The position numbers and the translations under genes are program-made. A stretch of 64,000 nucleotides of DNA from Gautieria morchelliformis (lineage: Eukaryota; Basidiomycota; Agaricomycetes; Gomphales; Gomphaceae): contig WHVA01000448.1 of NCBI GenBank assembly GCA_015179125.1, positions 30,482-94,481 on the forward strand. The letters are read 5' to 3'. The notes beneath the pieces were generated by a model. It was not told where the DNA came from, made no database searches, and worked only from the letters and a program-made list of their open reading frames with translations. Shown here in pieces: positions 20,062 through 30,554 of this stretch; position 1 is the first letter of the stretch, and each line of letters opens with the position of its first letter.

Positions 20062-22668
20062 ATGACCGACCTCGCCATCTCACGACCTTCCATAACGGTC
20101 GAAAAATTCGACGGTACAAACTGGAGCACCTGGTCCTTCGGTATCCGTGCCAGTCTACTATTTACCAATGCACTCGGTATTGCTGACGGCACCGAGACCA
20201 TCCCAATGAAGTCATCACCGCCGACCGATGAAGAGCTTGCAAAACTCGAGGATTTTCACAAGCGCTCTCGTCAGGGCCTATCTATAGTTCTGTTGACGTG
20301 CCACCCCTCGGTTTACCAATCTCTCGACCTTGCAAAATCCCTACGCGAAAACTGGGTTTCGCTCTCTCACAGATATGGCACCACCACCGGTCTCAACACT
20401 TGGGTCGATTTCAACAAATATATTTCGACCAAGTTCACTACCGACACTCCTCTTACCAAACAGATCGACGGCATGTCAGAACTCCGCACTCGCATCGTCG
20501 CATCTGGACTTGCCATCAGCGACTCTTTCCACGCCCTCTTCGTCATCCAAGCCCTTCCCACCTCATATGAAGTTGTCCTGCAAACTATTCTCGCCACTGT
20601 CACCGACTTGAAGAACATCTCATGGTCTGATGTACGCACTCGGATCCTATCCGAAGAGCTTCGTCAGGGCTCACAGGTCGAAGTCAGCGCAATCGCTGTA
20701 GGTGGCAAAAAGAAAAAGGATGCTTGCAATTACTGCAAGGGAGCTGGACATTGGGAAAAGGATTGCCGACGCAAGGCTCGCGGCCTCTCACGAGAGGAGG
20801 CCCAGTCTGAGGCACGAAAAGGAAAAGGAAAGAAAAAGGAGAAAAATGATAAGGGGACGGCGCCCTCTGTGAGCGCCGTTATATCAGACGACCCTGGCTC
20901 AGTTGCTCAGGCAGCACCTGTATCTATCACCGTGAACCCAAACGATGCTGTTTGCTTCTATATTGCGTGTGAACACGAGTGGATGTTGGACTCAGGTTGC
21001 ACTGACCACATCACCAATGACATTTCGGATTTCTCGGAATACCACTCACTACCCACACCCAAACGCGCATACCTCGCCGATAAGATCACCTTCGTCTCTT
21101 TCATCGGCATAGGCACGGTCACTGGATCATTGAGAGTCAACGGCCAAGAACGAAAAATTACGCTCCATGATGCGCTGCATGCACCTAAGATTGGAGGAAG
21201 GTTTTTCAGTGTGCAAAAAATCAGTTTAAAAGGTTTTACAACGGCCTTTTCGGGCTCTAAAGCTACGATATCTAAGGACGGGACAGTCATTGCAGAAGGA
21301 CAGGCAAACAGACAGCACTACTGGCTCTCCTTGTGTACCAATGCCCCATCCGTGTCACATATCCGTGCCACGCCACTCGACATTCTCCACGCTCGACTCA
21401 GACATCTATCTTGGTCATCTTTGCAGCACATCGATGACAAGATCGAGTCAAGTACAAGGCGTGCACTAGCTACATGTGAAGGCTGTCTACTAGGAAAGTC
21501 TACCCGTCGAAAATTCGTTCCCTCCACTCATCGCTGCACTGAACCTTTTGCGCTCATCCACATGGACCTAGCAGGCCCCATGAATACCTGCTCGATCCAA
21601 GGTCACTATTACCACTTTATATTAGTTGATGACTATACACGCCACAAATGGATTTACTTCTTAACGGCAAAGAGTGATACCTTTGCACAGTTCAAGAATT
21701 TCCATGCGTTAGTTGGAAACCATTATAACGGATCGCTCAGAGCTATACGCACTGATCGTGGGGGGGAGTTCCTATCACAGGAATTTACTCAGTACCTGGA
21801 AAAACAAGGTATACATCATAGTCTCACTGCGCTGAACACACCTCAGCAGAACGGAGTTGCCGAATGGGCAAACCGAACAATAGCTGAGGCGGCCCGAGCA
21901 ATGATGTACAGTGCAGGCATATCACAAGGGTTCTGGGAATTCGCAGTGGGTGCTGCGGTACATGTTCGAAACCGAGCCCCATCTCGCGTTACCTCAAATA
22001 TCTCCCCATATGAATTTTTGACAGGACGCAAACCCGACCTCTCCTATCTCCGTGTCTTTGGATGTCTCGTGTATGCCCACATAACGACAAATCGAACAAA
22101 ATACGATCCTACCTCACAGAAGCTCGTGTTCGTAGGGTATGACAATTCCACTAAGGGGTATAAGTTGTGGAATCCATCGTCCAAACGGACTGTCATATCT
22201 ACTGACGTCGTTTTCGAGGAAACAGTTTTTCCTCTCAAATCTACCCCAAAGCTCCCACTCAGCCCTCCTACGCCCGCTCCACCTCTTCCTTCACAACCAT
22301 TGTCACCATCCGTGCAAATCGATCTAGCTCTACCAGAGAGCGACGACGAAGACGAGCACCCTTTACCACCAGCGCCACCTGGTACAGCTGACCAGCCTCC
22401 CACGGCCCCGTCAGCGTCGCCACCACCCAGCATTCCCGATGCAGCGAGTGCTCCACCGAAAATTGACCCAGGTACAGCTCCTGATCAAATTCCCGCACCA
22501 CCTGGACCTCCTGAACCCCTCATCCGCCGATCTCAACGCATACAACAGCGTGTCGTAGCCCCACAACCGACAATGTCAGTCCAGATGCGTACCACAGCCA
22601 TAGAGCTGGCCCATCTATCTTGCGTGATTCATCATCAGCATCCGCAACGTGGGACGACTCGATCATAG
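20062..22668 (+). CDS. Copia B Gag-protease-integrase polyprotein
   Basis: 868-codon frame from ATG 20062. Gag core with KFDGTNWSTWSF (residues about 14-25), CCHC knuckle CNYCKGAGHWEKDC (about 226-239) and a Lys-rich stretch. Protease follows with MLDSGCTDHIT (D-S-G near 313). Then the pre-integrase zinc region (CEGCLLGKSTRRKF) and the integrase core: Asp in IHMDLAGPM, Asp in RTDRGGEF, Glu replaced in context NGVAEWANRTI (E retained), and the marker SPYEFLTGRKPDLSYLRVFGC. A Pro/Ser-rich linker follows. The frame leaves the RT reading frame near 22615 by a 1 nt shift and stops at 22668, so RT is not fused as it should be. Copia elements normally have one frame, so I treat the shift as mutation rather than programmed. 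Confidence 0.92.
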   Translation: MTDLAISRPSITVEKFDGTNWSTWSFGIRASLLFTNALGIADGTETIPMKSSPPTDEELAKLEDFHKRSRQGLSIVLLTCHPSVYQSLDLAKSLRENWVSLSHRYGTTTGLNTWVDFNKYISTKFTTDTPLTKQIDGMSELRTRIVASGLAISDSFHALFVIQALPTSYEVVLQTILATVTDLKNISWSDVRTRILSEELRQGSQVEVSAIAVGGKKKKDACNYCKGAGHWEKDCRRKARGLSREEAQSEARKGKGKKKEKNDKGTAPSVSAVISDDPGSVAQAAPVSITVNPNDAVCFYIACEHEWMLDSGCTDHITNDISDFSEYHSLPTPKRAYLADKITFVSFIGIGTVTGSLRVNGQERKITLHDALHAPKIGGRFFSVQKISLKGFTTAFSGSKATISKDGTVIAEGQANRQHYWLSLCTNAPSVSHIRATPLDILHARLRHLSWSSLQHIDDKIESSTRRALATCEGCLLGKSTRRKFVPSTHRCTEPFALIHMDLAGPMNTCSIQGHYYHFILVDDYTRHKWIYFLTAKSDTFAQFKNFHALVGNHYNGSLRAIRTDRGGEFLSQEFTQYLEKQGIHHSLTALNTPQQNGVAEWANRTIAEAARAMMYSAGISQGFWEFAVGAAVHVRNRAPSRVTSNISPYEFLTGRKPDLSYLRVFGCLVYAHITTNRTKYDPTSQKLVFVGYDNSTKGYKLWNPSSKRTVISTDVVFEETVFPLKSTPKLPLSPPTPAPPLPSQPLSPSVQIDLALPESDDEDEHPLPPAPPGTADQPPTAPSASPPPSIPDAASAPPKIDPGTAPDQIPAPPGPPEPLIRRSQRIQQRVVAPQPTMSVQMRTTAIELAHLSCVIHHQHPQRGTTRS

Positions 22669-23665
22669 CGTACCTGGCTTCTGCGCAAACGACTCCTACC
22701 GGTGACCCAAACACGTTTGAGTACGTGATGTCATGCCCAGATGCGGACAAATGGCATCCTGCCATGAAAGAGGAGATCAGATGCCTTCTAGAGAACCGCA
22801 CCTGGGAATTGTGCGACCTCCCACAAGGTCGCAAGGCAATTAAGTGTAAGTGGGTATACTTGACAAAGCGTGGTACTGCTGGCCATGTCACCTGTTACCA
22901 CGCACATCTCGTCGCCAAAGGTTTTTCACAGACCGCTGGCATCGATTTTGAAGAAACCTTCGCACCCATCGCAAGACTTGACTCCTTGAGGTTGCTGCTC
23001 GCGCTCGCAGCCCGGCTAGATTGGGACATCCACCACATTGATATCAAATCAGCATATCTCAATGGAGACTTGGACGAGGAAATTTATATGGATCAACCGA
23101 AGGGTTTCACAATCCAAGGCAAGGAAGACAAGGTGTGTCGCCTGAAAAAGGCCATCTACGGCTTAAAGCAGGCAGGTCGGCAATGGCACATCCACCTGAA
23201 TGACACACTGGAGGGACTCGGTTTTCAGAAACTCATTTCTGGCGATACTTCGATATTTATCAAACATCATGACGGGGGGGACCCGCTTATAGCGCTGGTC
23301 TATGTTGACGACATCGCTCTTTTCAGTATTCTACCAACAATCCAGGACTTCAAACGTGCAATTGCCACGTGCTACAAGGTAACTGATCTAGGGGATATCA
23401 GTCAGTTCCTCGGTCTACATGTGACTCGAAACCGTCCGAAGAGATCACTTACCATCAACCAATCACACTATATCGAACGCATGCTGACGCGTTTCGACAT
23501 GTCTGGCTGCAAACCCAATTACACCCCACTCACTACAGGGACGCAGCTGGTCGCAAACATCGAGAGGGACTCAGATGCGTCCTTCACCTCCAAGTACCAA
23601 CAGATCGTCGGGTCGCTCATGTACGCCATGCTAGGCTCTCGACCTGACATCTGTTTCGCTGTCAA
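22610..23665 (+). pseudogene. Copia B reverse transcriptase
   Basis: Reads on in the shifted frame: CKWVYLTKRG, HLVAKGFSQTAGIDFEETFAPIARLDS, DIKSAYLNGDLDEEIYMDQPKGF, YGLKQAGRQW, the catalytic YVDDIAL and DLGDISQFLGL. It is cut at 23665 (PDICFAVN) by a solo LTR. The codons continue at 23872 when the insert and one gtcaa copy are removed. The apparent start codon at 22620 is internal. Confidence 0.9.
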
Positions 23666-23866
23666 TGTAAAGAAGTGGATTCAGAGAGGGGGGGGGGGGG
23701 GTCCACAAGACCCCACTGTATAGTAGTGCGTGGGAACCGCCGGCGGTTCCCCAGCTTGATCGCATCTTACTCTTACCTGTCACTACGTAGCATTCAGAAT
23801 ACCACTCATTGGTCAAGTTCTGTAGTGCCCTTGTGATACAAGGTCTTAAGATCGACATCCTTTACA
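23666..23866. mobile_element. Solo LTR of family C in the copia B RT gene
   Basis: 201 bp, tgtaaag...ctttaca with the 5 bp duplication gtcaa (23661-23665, 23867-23871). From actgtatag onward it matches the family C LTR at 26664-26845 (cttactcttacctgtcacta, gatacaaggtcttaagatcg and more). It contains a run of about 14 G and a perfect 20 bp palindrome at 23732-23751. Confidence 0.9.
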
Positions 23867-23871
23867 GTCAA

Positions 23872-24478
23872 CTGCCTCTCTCAATTCAGTTCTAAGCCTG
23901 CCCAAGAGCATCTCTTTGCTGCACAGCACGTACTCCGTTACCTATCCGCTACACAAAATGTCATGCTGACATATGGATTGAATGATTCTACCGAATTGGT
24001 CAGGTACAGCGACTCTGACTGGGCCTCAGATACCGACAACCGCCACTCAACCACTGGCTACACCTTCATCCTCGCTGGGGGCGCCGTTGCGTGGGCCACG
24101 CAGAAGCAATGCACACCAGCACTCTCATCCACTGAAGCCGAGTACATGGCTCTTTGTGAATGTGCTAAACATGTGCAGTGGACACTTTCCCTCTTAAAAC
24201 AACTCAACTTCACCGTTGACCCACTGGAAATTTTTTGCGATTCCTCTGGAGCAAAAGAAATTGCAGCTAACAGTGTCTTTCACAAGCCGACCAAGCACAT
24301 AGATATTCGTTATCACTATATTCGGGAATTGATCAACAGCCACACAATCGATATCCTACCCATTTCATCAAAGGAAAATATCGCTGATCTTCTGACAAAA
24401 TCTTTGCCTCAGACCCAACACCAGTACCTCGTGAAGAATTTTGGTCTTGTTGATAGCTCAAGTACGGGGGAGTGTTGA
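23872..24478 (+). pseudogene. Copia B RT end and RNase H
   Basis: SQFSSKPAQEHLFAAQHVLRYL continues RT; the phrase is broken here for length but is in one frame. RNase H shows YSDSDWASD, HSTTGY, LSSTEAEYMAL, FCDSSGAKEIA, HIDIRYHYIRE and IADLLTKSLP. Stop at 24476-24478 lies partly inside the 3' LTR start. The purine tract acgggggag (24464-24472) is within the last codons. Confidence 0.9.
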
Positions 24479-24773
24479 AAAACCGGTCATACTTGACCGA
24501 TCACCGAGATCACCGACCCTTTGTCCACTTAGCGCGTTGTCCCTTGCTGCAGCCCCTTTTGTATCTTCACCCCATTGTTCTACCCTATTGTTCTATTCCT
24601 CTTTTAGAGTACAAAAGGTCACTCTAGCTAGTATAAGTAGAGCCCCGATTGTACGACGACTCTCAGCTTCTCCTGACGTCGTCTTAGGTATTTAGTCCTT
24701 TCTACTAATAGTATCAGCTTCTCCTGACATTGTCTTAGCCTTAGAGTCTCTGTCTCAGACCTCTGCGCCTACA
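24473..24773 (+). repeat. 3' LTR of copia B
   Basis: 301 bp, intact, tgttgaaaaacc...gcgcctaca, followed by gtgtc. Confidence 0.94.
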
Positions 24774-24778
24774 GTGTC

Positions 24779-25668
24779 TGTTGGAGTATTGCGAGCGCTA
24801 GAAGCTACTAGAAGATTAGTAAGCTTGGTCACGTGCACAGGATACTTAAGTCGAGTCACTGTAGTTAGATTCCTTACGCGTTTGACAGAGCTCAGACAAA
24901 CGCGATTATTGTTAACTCTTGAGGTCCGCACCGAAAACTTAACACAAACGCATCACAGGTGGCTCCCGTTAACCACAGCTAAACTGCGGACAAGAGAGAC
25001 CTCCAATCGAGGCGACTCGACATACAAAGACCCGCGGGCAGTTCTGGGCATCGAACAAAAGTCCTCACCTTTTCGAGGCACCACCAATCACAACTATCGC
25101 CAGTACTGCAATCAACGACAGCTGCAATAGAGACGGGTACGGAGGTATGGCGCGCAGGAAACCCCAGCGGATGACTGAGGTAGCAGCCAACCGCAGTCTC
25201 GTTGTGAGCCAGAGGGACAGAAGAGTTCTAACTGGAGGGAACACTGAGCCGGGTGATTAGCAGGATGGGTGAGGGAATGTTGGTGATGGGGTGATGAATT
25301 GGACGAAGAAGAAAACCAAATACTACTTCGAGGCATATCACAGGATAACTACGACCGCTGACCGACTTTCTCAGGAGCGCACAAACTCACACAACTATTT
25401 GGATTGTTTGCACCTCAATGCTATGGAATGGATTCAGATGGAACTCGTGGATTCATAGAGCTTGAGGGGGTGCATTGTATATTGCGAGCTTCTAGGCTCG
25501 AGGGGGTGTGTTGGAGTATTGCGAGCGCTAGAAGCTACTATAAGATTAGTAAGCTTGGTCACAGGATACTTAAGTCGAGTCACTGTAGTTAGATTCCTTA
25601 CATGTTTGACAGAGCTCAGACAAACACGATTATTGTTAACTCTCGAGGTCCACACCGAAAATGTAACA
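24779..25668 (+). mobile_element. TRIM-like miniature LTR retrotransposon
   Basis: 890 bp in all: LTRs at 24779-24944 (166 bp) and 25509-25668 (160 bp), both tgttggagtattgcg...aaca, differing by a 6 bp indel and several bases. The internal 564 bp has no gag or pol. A purine tract gagggggtg precedes the 3' LTR and is itself duplicated upstream (near 25464). Target duplication gtgtc lies at 24774-24778 and 25669-25673. A possible tRNA-type PBS tggctcccgtt begins 15 nt after the LTR (24960), farther than usual. Terminal-repeat retrotransposons in miniature need proteins from other elements. Confidence 0.85.
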
Positions 25669-25679
25669 GTGTCGTGTAT

Positions 25680-26100
25680 TCTCAGAGCTGCTAGACCTGA
25701 TCCCAGAACCGAATCATCTTGTCGTACAAACCGCTGATAAGCCGCTTGCCTACATCGTGGCCCACTATCAGCAACGCAGCACATCTAGTCGATCCCAACG
25801 CACCTTTGAGCAGCAGCATCATGCAGAAATTTGTGTGCCTGTTCAGGAAGCGGACGCTCTGCGGCAGCGCATCGCTGGAGTTCCGCTCGCAGTGGAACAG
25901 GCTTTTGTAGAGCATCTTCCATTCATTGGGCTGGCTGGGCGAGCGAGCGCGAGGCAGTGTGCGCGCCAGAACGCGGGGGCGTGCACCAGCTTCTGCCACT
26001 TGTGTGAGACGATCTCGGCAGGAGCAGGTTGTGCACGGGCAGGTGCTGGAGACAGCGGAAGCTCACCTCTGGTGGGACCGTGCCAACACACTCTTTGCGT
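25680..26100 (-). pseudogene. F-box/WD40-repeat protein fragment
   Basis: Read from 26100 downward, one frame gives the end of an F-box ([19 protein letters not shown]). A neighbouring frame continues as [35 protein letters not shown] and [15 protein letters not shown], the first WD40 blade. This order (F-box, short helical linker, WD repeat) is that of fungal F-box/WD40 substrate receptors of SCF ubiquitin ligases. A frameshift lies near 25930 and further repeats are missing, the downstream part being cut off by the TRIM and copia B insertions at gtgtc. Upstream exons were not found. Confidence 0.6.
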
Positions 26101-26441
26101 ATCTTTCGAGCTGAAGGATCCGCCCGGATATGTAGCCAGGAAGACGCTCGGAGTGTAATTAAGAAGTATAATTAAGTTTTGACTATTCCCTCACTACGGG
26201 GGAGAAGAAATGCCTCCAGGTCAAGAAACCCATCAGCTGTGTCGACTTTTTGAGTGAGGAAGGTGGGTGCCTTCCTTCTCAGTCGTAGTCCTGTACTTCT
26301 CTTATGTTGCAGAGGTATTCGTCATCGGTTTTCACGACGTTGGGTACGCACACTCAGCTTACACGCAATCATTGATTCACACGCTTGCTCTCCTCCGTCA
26401 CATTCAATCCACTGCAAGTTCCTCTGAACCTACGTACAGAA
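26101..26441. other. No gene recognised
   Basis: Unique-looking DNA between the F-box relic and the minisatellite; the open frame here continues into the minisatellite and is not a gene. Confidence 0.5.
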
Positions 26442-26663
26442 GGCGTACAGTTCCTGTGCCCCGTACGGCGCATGCGGCGGATGGTGCTCGTGAACCATAT
26501 GTGGCTGAGGGCGTACGGTTCCTGTGCACCATACGGCACATACCACGGACAGTGCTTGTGAACCGGACGTGGACCCGGCATACAGTTCCTCTGCACCGTA
26601 CGTCCATACGGCGGACGGTGCGCGTGAACCGTACGTGGAGCCGGCGTACGGTTCCTCTGCACC
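26442..26663 (+). repeat. Minisatellite, about 3.3 units of 66-68 bp
   Basis: Units start ggc(g/a)tac(a/g)gttcct at 26442, 26510, 26577 and 26643. Each contains cgtacgg and gaacc(g/a)tacg-like arms, so units can fold back on themselves. Translates on either strand into an Arg/Thr/Pro-rich repeat, which I take as incidental. Confidence 0.75.
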
Positions 26664-26845
26664 GTTATTACATAATCCCAGTGGGCCCCTTAGGGACCCA
26701 CTGTATAGTTTATGCGTGGGAACCGGCCAGCGGTTCCCATTGCATCTTACTCTTACCTGTCACTACGTAGCATTCAGAATACCACACACTGGTTAAGTTC
26801 TGTAGTGCCCTTGTGATACAAGGTCTTAAGATCGACACATTTACA
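26664..26845 (+). repeat. 5' LTR-like end of family C copy 1
   Basis: From about 26690 to 26845 it is near-identical to the solo LTR at 23666-23866 and ends in ttaca. The left boundary is unclear because the first ~50 bp do not match; they may be altered or replaced. Confidence 0.7.
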
Positions 26846-26983
26846 CCTTTTTGAACTATCCTGTGGTTGATCGCCATGCGGCCAACCAATTGTGGATTCG
26901 AAGCGATCTTGAAAAAGATTACTACGTCGATGACTAAGCATCATTGAGACCCTCCAGTAGACCTTCTACTGTCGGCTGCAAGC

Positions 26984-28618
26984 GTGATGATTCCACGCAG
27001 TCGAAGACGGACACGAGCGACAAGCTCGTGGTCCATGCCACAGGCACAGCCCAGCGACACGACGGCTGATGCTACCCTGGACCAAGAATCCAGGATGCTG
27101 GAAGACGGAGAGATCGTAGATCTCACCGCCATTGTCCCCCCAGTGGAGGACGAGGAAAATCCTGACCATGTCTCGTCGAGCGTGGTCGAGGAAGAGACGA
27201 CGCCGGGCAACAAGCCGGCGCCGTCCCCCCAATCCCCTCTGCCCAGAGACAAAGGAAAGGGCAGAGAAATCTCACCGTTGTCAGACGGCAGAGCATCAAC
27301 GTCGAGGCAGGCACAAAACCACAACTCGAACTGCCACTCATGAAGTAGAGCGACGATGATCGTCCCCGAAGGGGGACGACGACAAAAAAGGCAAGCCCCA
27401 GACGATGCTCAGGGCTCGTAATACTCGAGCTCCAGTCGCAAGAGCTCGAGAGCTCACGCCATCGACCACGAGATGGCAGAGGCACTGAACAAGCATGTGC
27501 AGGCTGCGCTGCACCGGAGCGCGCTCACGCGCCACAAGCATGATCAGCTAGCATCGCAGCTTGACAACGCAGCCTCTGCCTTAATGGCAATAGGCAAGGA
27601 ACTCCACCAGGCAGAGGAGATCAGGCTGCAGGATGCAGCCACGCTGGAGGACGTCCAGAAGGCCCTCTGCCCACGTGGGGAACACGACACAACACGTCCG
27701 AGCTCGCGACAGTCCACAGCTAAGGAACGCGGTCACGACGCGGAAGACCCATGGCAAAAGGAGCGGGACAAGCAGCAAATGCCGCCGCCAGCCATCCCGG
27801 TCGAACAGGACATGAGGTTCGGGAATGAACGTCAGGAGCAGCCAGCTGCCCCAACGGACAGCCCCAAGACGATCCAACAGATCGTCAGGGAACAGGTCGC
27901 ATCAGAGCCTGACTCTGAAACGATGACCGAGAGCTTAGAGCTTGAAGTTGCGCACTGGCAGGGTACGGAGGCCGCAGCCACATGCCGCCATACGCGGGCC
28001 CTGGAGCTACTAGCGAAGAATGCTGAGGAAGTGGTGGCCCAGAGCCACACCGCTCAGCTGCCCGATGAGCAGCTCACGCGAGCCGTGCAGGACGCATGGC
28101 AGGCGCCCGCAGCCTACAACAGCAGGCTGCGGATCCGCAATGCAGGACTGACCGGGGACATCAGGCACAGAATGCCCCCGGACTTGAGAGCACAAAATGC
28201 TCCCGATCCTGAGCCCAATCTGGGCCCGGGGCCTGTCAGGGCATACAACAGCCTGCCCTGCGTGGCGTCACAGCCGCGTGAACGATCCATGGCCCCAACG
28301 GAAGGCCAGGGAATCCTGGATCAGGCTGATGTTGTACCGCTGGAGCCATACGATGGGATCACTAGGATGATCCACGTGGCGTTAGCAGACGCCGCGGACA
28401 CAGACCCAGAGAAGTCTGTGCTAGCAAAAGCCGGTGTGAAGCTGGCTCACCCCGAGCCATACGCCGGGGGATCTGACCTCGAAGAGTTTGAGATCTTTGT
28501 AGCAGCCATCTTACGATGGCTGAAAATGAACTGCCTCCTAGGGCCAACCAGCATAGACATGCAGGTGGGCTATGTGGGCACTCACCTCACCGGTGAAGCC
28601 AAGGAATGGTTCCTTTGA
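26984..28618 (+). pseudogene. Family C Gag, N-terminal and capsid part
   Basis: An acidic, low-complexity N-terminal frame (26984-27343) is followed after a frame change by the main frame 27473-28618. Its first ~200 residues are helical and Glu/Gln/Ala-rich (coiled-coil-like). The retrotransposon Gag domain starts near residue 320 with EPYAGGSDLEEFEIFVAAIL, then WLKMN and GEAKEWF. The frame stops at TGA 28616 but continues unbroken in the same frame (NVEHFDRQVRSWTLE), consistent with CGA to TGA. Confidence 0.75.
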
Positions 28619-30062
28619 AATGTAGAACACTTCGATCGCCAGGTCCGCAGCTGGACGCTGGAAACTGTGATGCAAGGCCTTCAAAAAAGGTTCCTGCACA
28701 CACTGACGTACCATCACGCATCGAATAAATTCGACGCAGTCATGCAGGGCATGAAAACCGTTCAGGAGATGGTGAACGAGCTCACGAAATACGCGGCACG
28801 TATGATACAGCCGCCAGACGATTACATGTTCTGGAGATGGTTCGTGTTGGCGCTGCGCGAAACGCTGCACAATGAGGTCCTCAAAAAGGGCTACAACGCC
28901 GAGAGCAGCTCTTCGAGATGGCCCAAATGATCGAGGAGGCATCCCGATACAATATGGGGATGCGCCGTGCAGAGAGTGCAGTGGCAATGGCAAGCGCTGC
29001 CCGGCTCACAGGGAGCAAGCCGTTGACACAAATGGGCCTGACCAGGCCCAACCTGTTCTCGAGAAGTGGAGCAGCACAGCGGCCGCCGCCCCCATGCCCA
29101 GCACAAGCTGGACGCCCGCCTGAGACTAAACAGCCTCAAGCGTCTTGGATCGTCCCAGCGACCTGCCCCACCCACGAAAGCGTTGGGCCGACCTAATGAT
29201 CGGCCCAGCGGCAACCAAAGCAGTGTAAGGGCAACCCTGGCTGGTTGTGGAGATCACACTACCACACAACTGACAAGGGGAAATCCAAAGAGAAAAGTCT
29301 AAGGACCCCCAATGTCAGCGAGCCCGTATTATACTACGCTGCACAGCAAGGGACAACACTTGGCACCTGCCATCAACCCTGCATCCCCCTGACCTCCCTG
29401 ACCCTTGATCGACCCTTGAGGTCACATACTACATGAGTTGCTTGACTTCTGACACTGCTCCGAGAGTGGAAGTTGGGAAGTGGAGTGGAACTGGCAAAGT
29501 GAACAGAACTGGTGGAAGTTCTCCCAGAAGCGGAATCATTTCCGGAAGCGGAGGCGGAGATGGAATCGGAACTGGAAGCGGAGTCGGAAATGGAGTCGGA
29601 ACTGGGTGTGGTGTCGGAACTGGAAATGGAAAACAGGGTGTCCCCTGACAAGCAGCACCACGTGCTTCGAATGCGGCCAACCTGGCCACAAGAGAGCAGA
29701 ATGCCCCCAGCTTAAGTCCGGTATCAGGACAGTGGCCGCGAGGCACGAAGAAGAGACCGAGGACCCGGACATGGATCTCGGTCAAGATTCTCTCCATCAA
29801 ATTGATGAAGAGGGGGAGGGTGATCCCCAACCCAATGAATCTCCGGATAACGGAGACATACCCGCTGAAGAGTGGGATCCCGAGCCGTCCCAATATTACG
29901 AATGGGACGAAGAGGCGGAAGACACCACCTACAGGTCCAGCGCAATCATATTCATGCTGGAAGATGACACCGCCACGAAAGTCATGGCGGCACACACGTC
30001 GGTCACGACAGACAAGGCGGCCGAGCCGGTGTATCACCACCGAAGCAAGCATAGGACGCGGC
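28619..30062 (+). pseudogene. Family C Gag, C-terminal part with zinc knuckle
   Basis: Capsid C-terminus at 28619-28927 (RFLHTLTYHHASNKFDAVMQ, ARMIQPPDDYMFWRWF). After frame changes the solo LTR at 29224-29650 splits the codons GNQSS|TTC. Joined across one agcag copy, they give the knuckle CFECGQPGHKRAEC. An acidic tail (EEETEDPDMDLG, DEEAED) runs to 30062, where chromovirus 2 starts. Confidence 0.75.
29224..29650 (-). mobile_element. Solo LTR of the chromovirus family in family C gag
   Basis: 427 bp, same orientation as chromovirus 1 (tgtaagg...cctgaca on the plus strand), with target duplication agcag (29219-29223, 29651-29655). It retains the TATA/mRNA-start region and the open frame for the Ser/Asp tail on the minus strand. 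Confidence 0.94.
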
Positions 30063-30552
30063 TGTCAGGGGACACCCTGTTTTCCATTTCCAGTTCCGAC
30101 ACCACACCCAGTTCCGACTCCATTTCCGACTCCGCTGCCAGTTCCGATTCCATCTCCGCCTCCGCTTCCGGAAATGATTCCGCTTCTGGGAGAACTTCCA
30201 CCAGTTCTGTTCGCTTTGCCAGTTCCACTCCACTTCCCAACTTCCACTCTCGGAGCAGTGTCAGAAGTCAAGCAACTCATGTAGTATGTGACCTCAAGGG
30301 TAGATCAAGGGGCAGGGAGGTCAGGGGGATGCAAGGTTGATGGCAGGTGCCAAGTGTTGTCCCTTGCTGCGCAGCGTAGTATAATACGGGCTCGCTGACA
30401 TTGGGGGTCCTTAGACTTTTCTCTTTGGATTTCCCCTTGTCAGGTGAGAATCCCCTCTCTTGTATACTCTGTTCATTTATACATACTTTGGATTTCCCCT
30501 TGTCAGTTGTGTGGTAGTGTGATCTCCACAACCAGCCAGGGTTGCCCTTACA
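30063..30552 (+). repeat. 5' LTR of chromovirus 2
   Basis: 490 bp. TATA box tataata at 30380-30386; expected mRNA start region agacttttct at 30413-30422, 33 nt from the TATA start. The first ~270 bp form an open frame for the Ser/Asp-rich Pol tail. Confidence 0.93.
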
Positions 30553-30554
30553 GC

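Larger units (their letters stand above)
18417..24773 (+). mobile_element. Ty1/copia retrotransposon B
   Basis: LTRs tgttgaaaaacc...gcgcctaca at 18417-19963 (split) and 24473-24773, with target duplication gtgtc (18412-18416, 24774-24778). A PBS, one long gag-pol frame, RT/RNase H and a purine tract lie between them. Two later insertions are present: 18660-19899 in the 5' LTR and 23666-23866 in the RT/RNase H gene. Apart from these and one frameshift near 22615 the coding region is open, so B is the best preserved element here. Its LTRs differ at about 7 positions in 301. Confidence 0.94.
26664..30062 (+). mobile_element. Ty3-type family C, copy 1 (gag region only)
   Basis: LTR-like sequence followed by a leader and a long Gag. 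A chromovirus solo LTR (29224-29650) and then chromovirus 2 (from 30063) interrupt it, and no protease, RT or integrase of this family is seen in the window. A second copy of the first ~1.4 kb lies at 43753-45145. Either these are non-autonomous gag-only elements or their pol was removed by the later rearrangements. Confidence 0.7.

Noticed and set aside
22600..22668. Programmed frameshift between integrase and RT in copia B
   Set aside because: Copia elements normally use one frame and no slippery site is evident; a 1 nt mutation is simpler.
26267..26796. Arg/Thr/Pro-rich open frames at 26.3-26.8 kb
   Set aside because: They are translations of the ~67 bp minisatellite and LTR; open in several frames and both strands, with no domain.
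29480..30340. 286-codon plus frame
   Set aside because: It joins antisense solo-LTR sequence, the family C zinc knuckle and the start of chromovirus 2 by chance; not a single gene.
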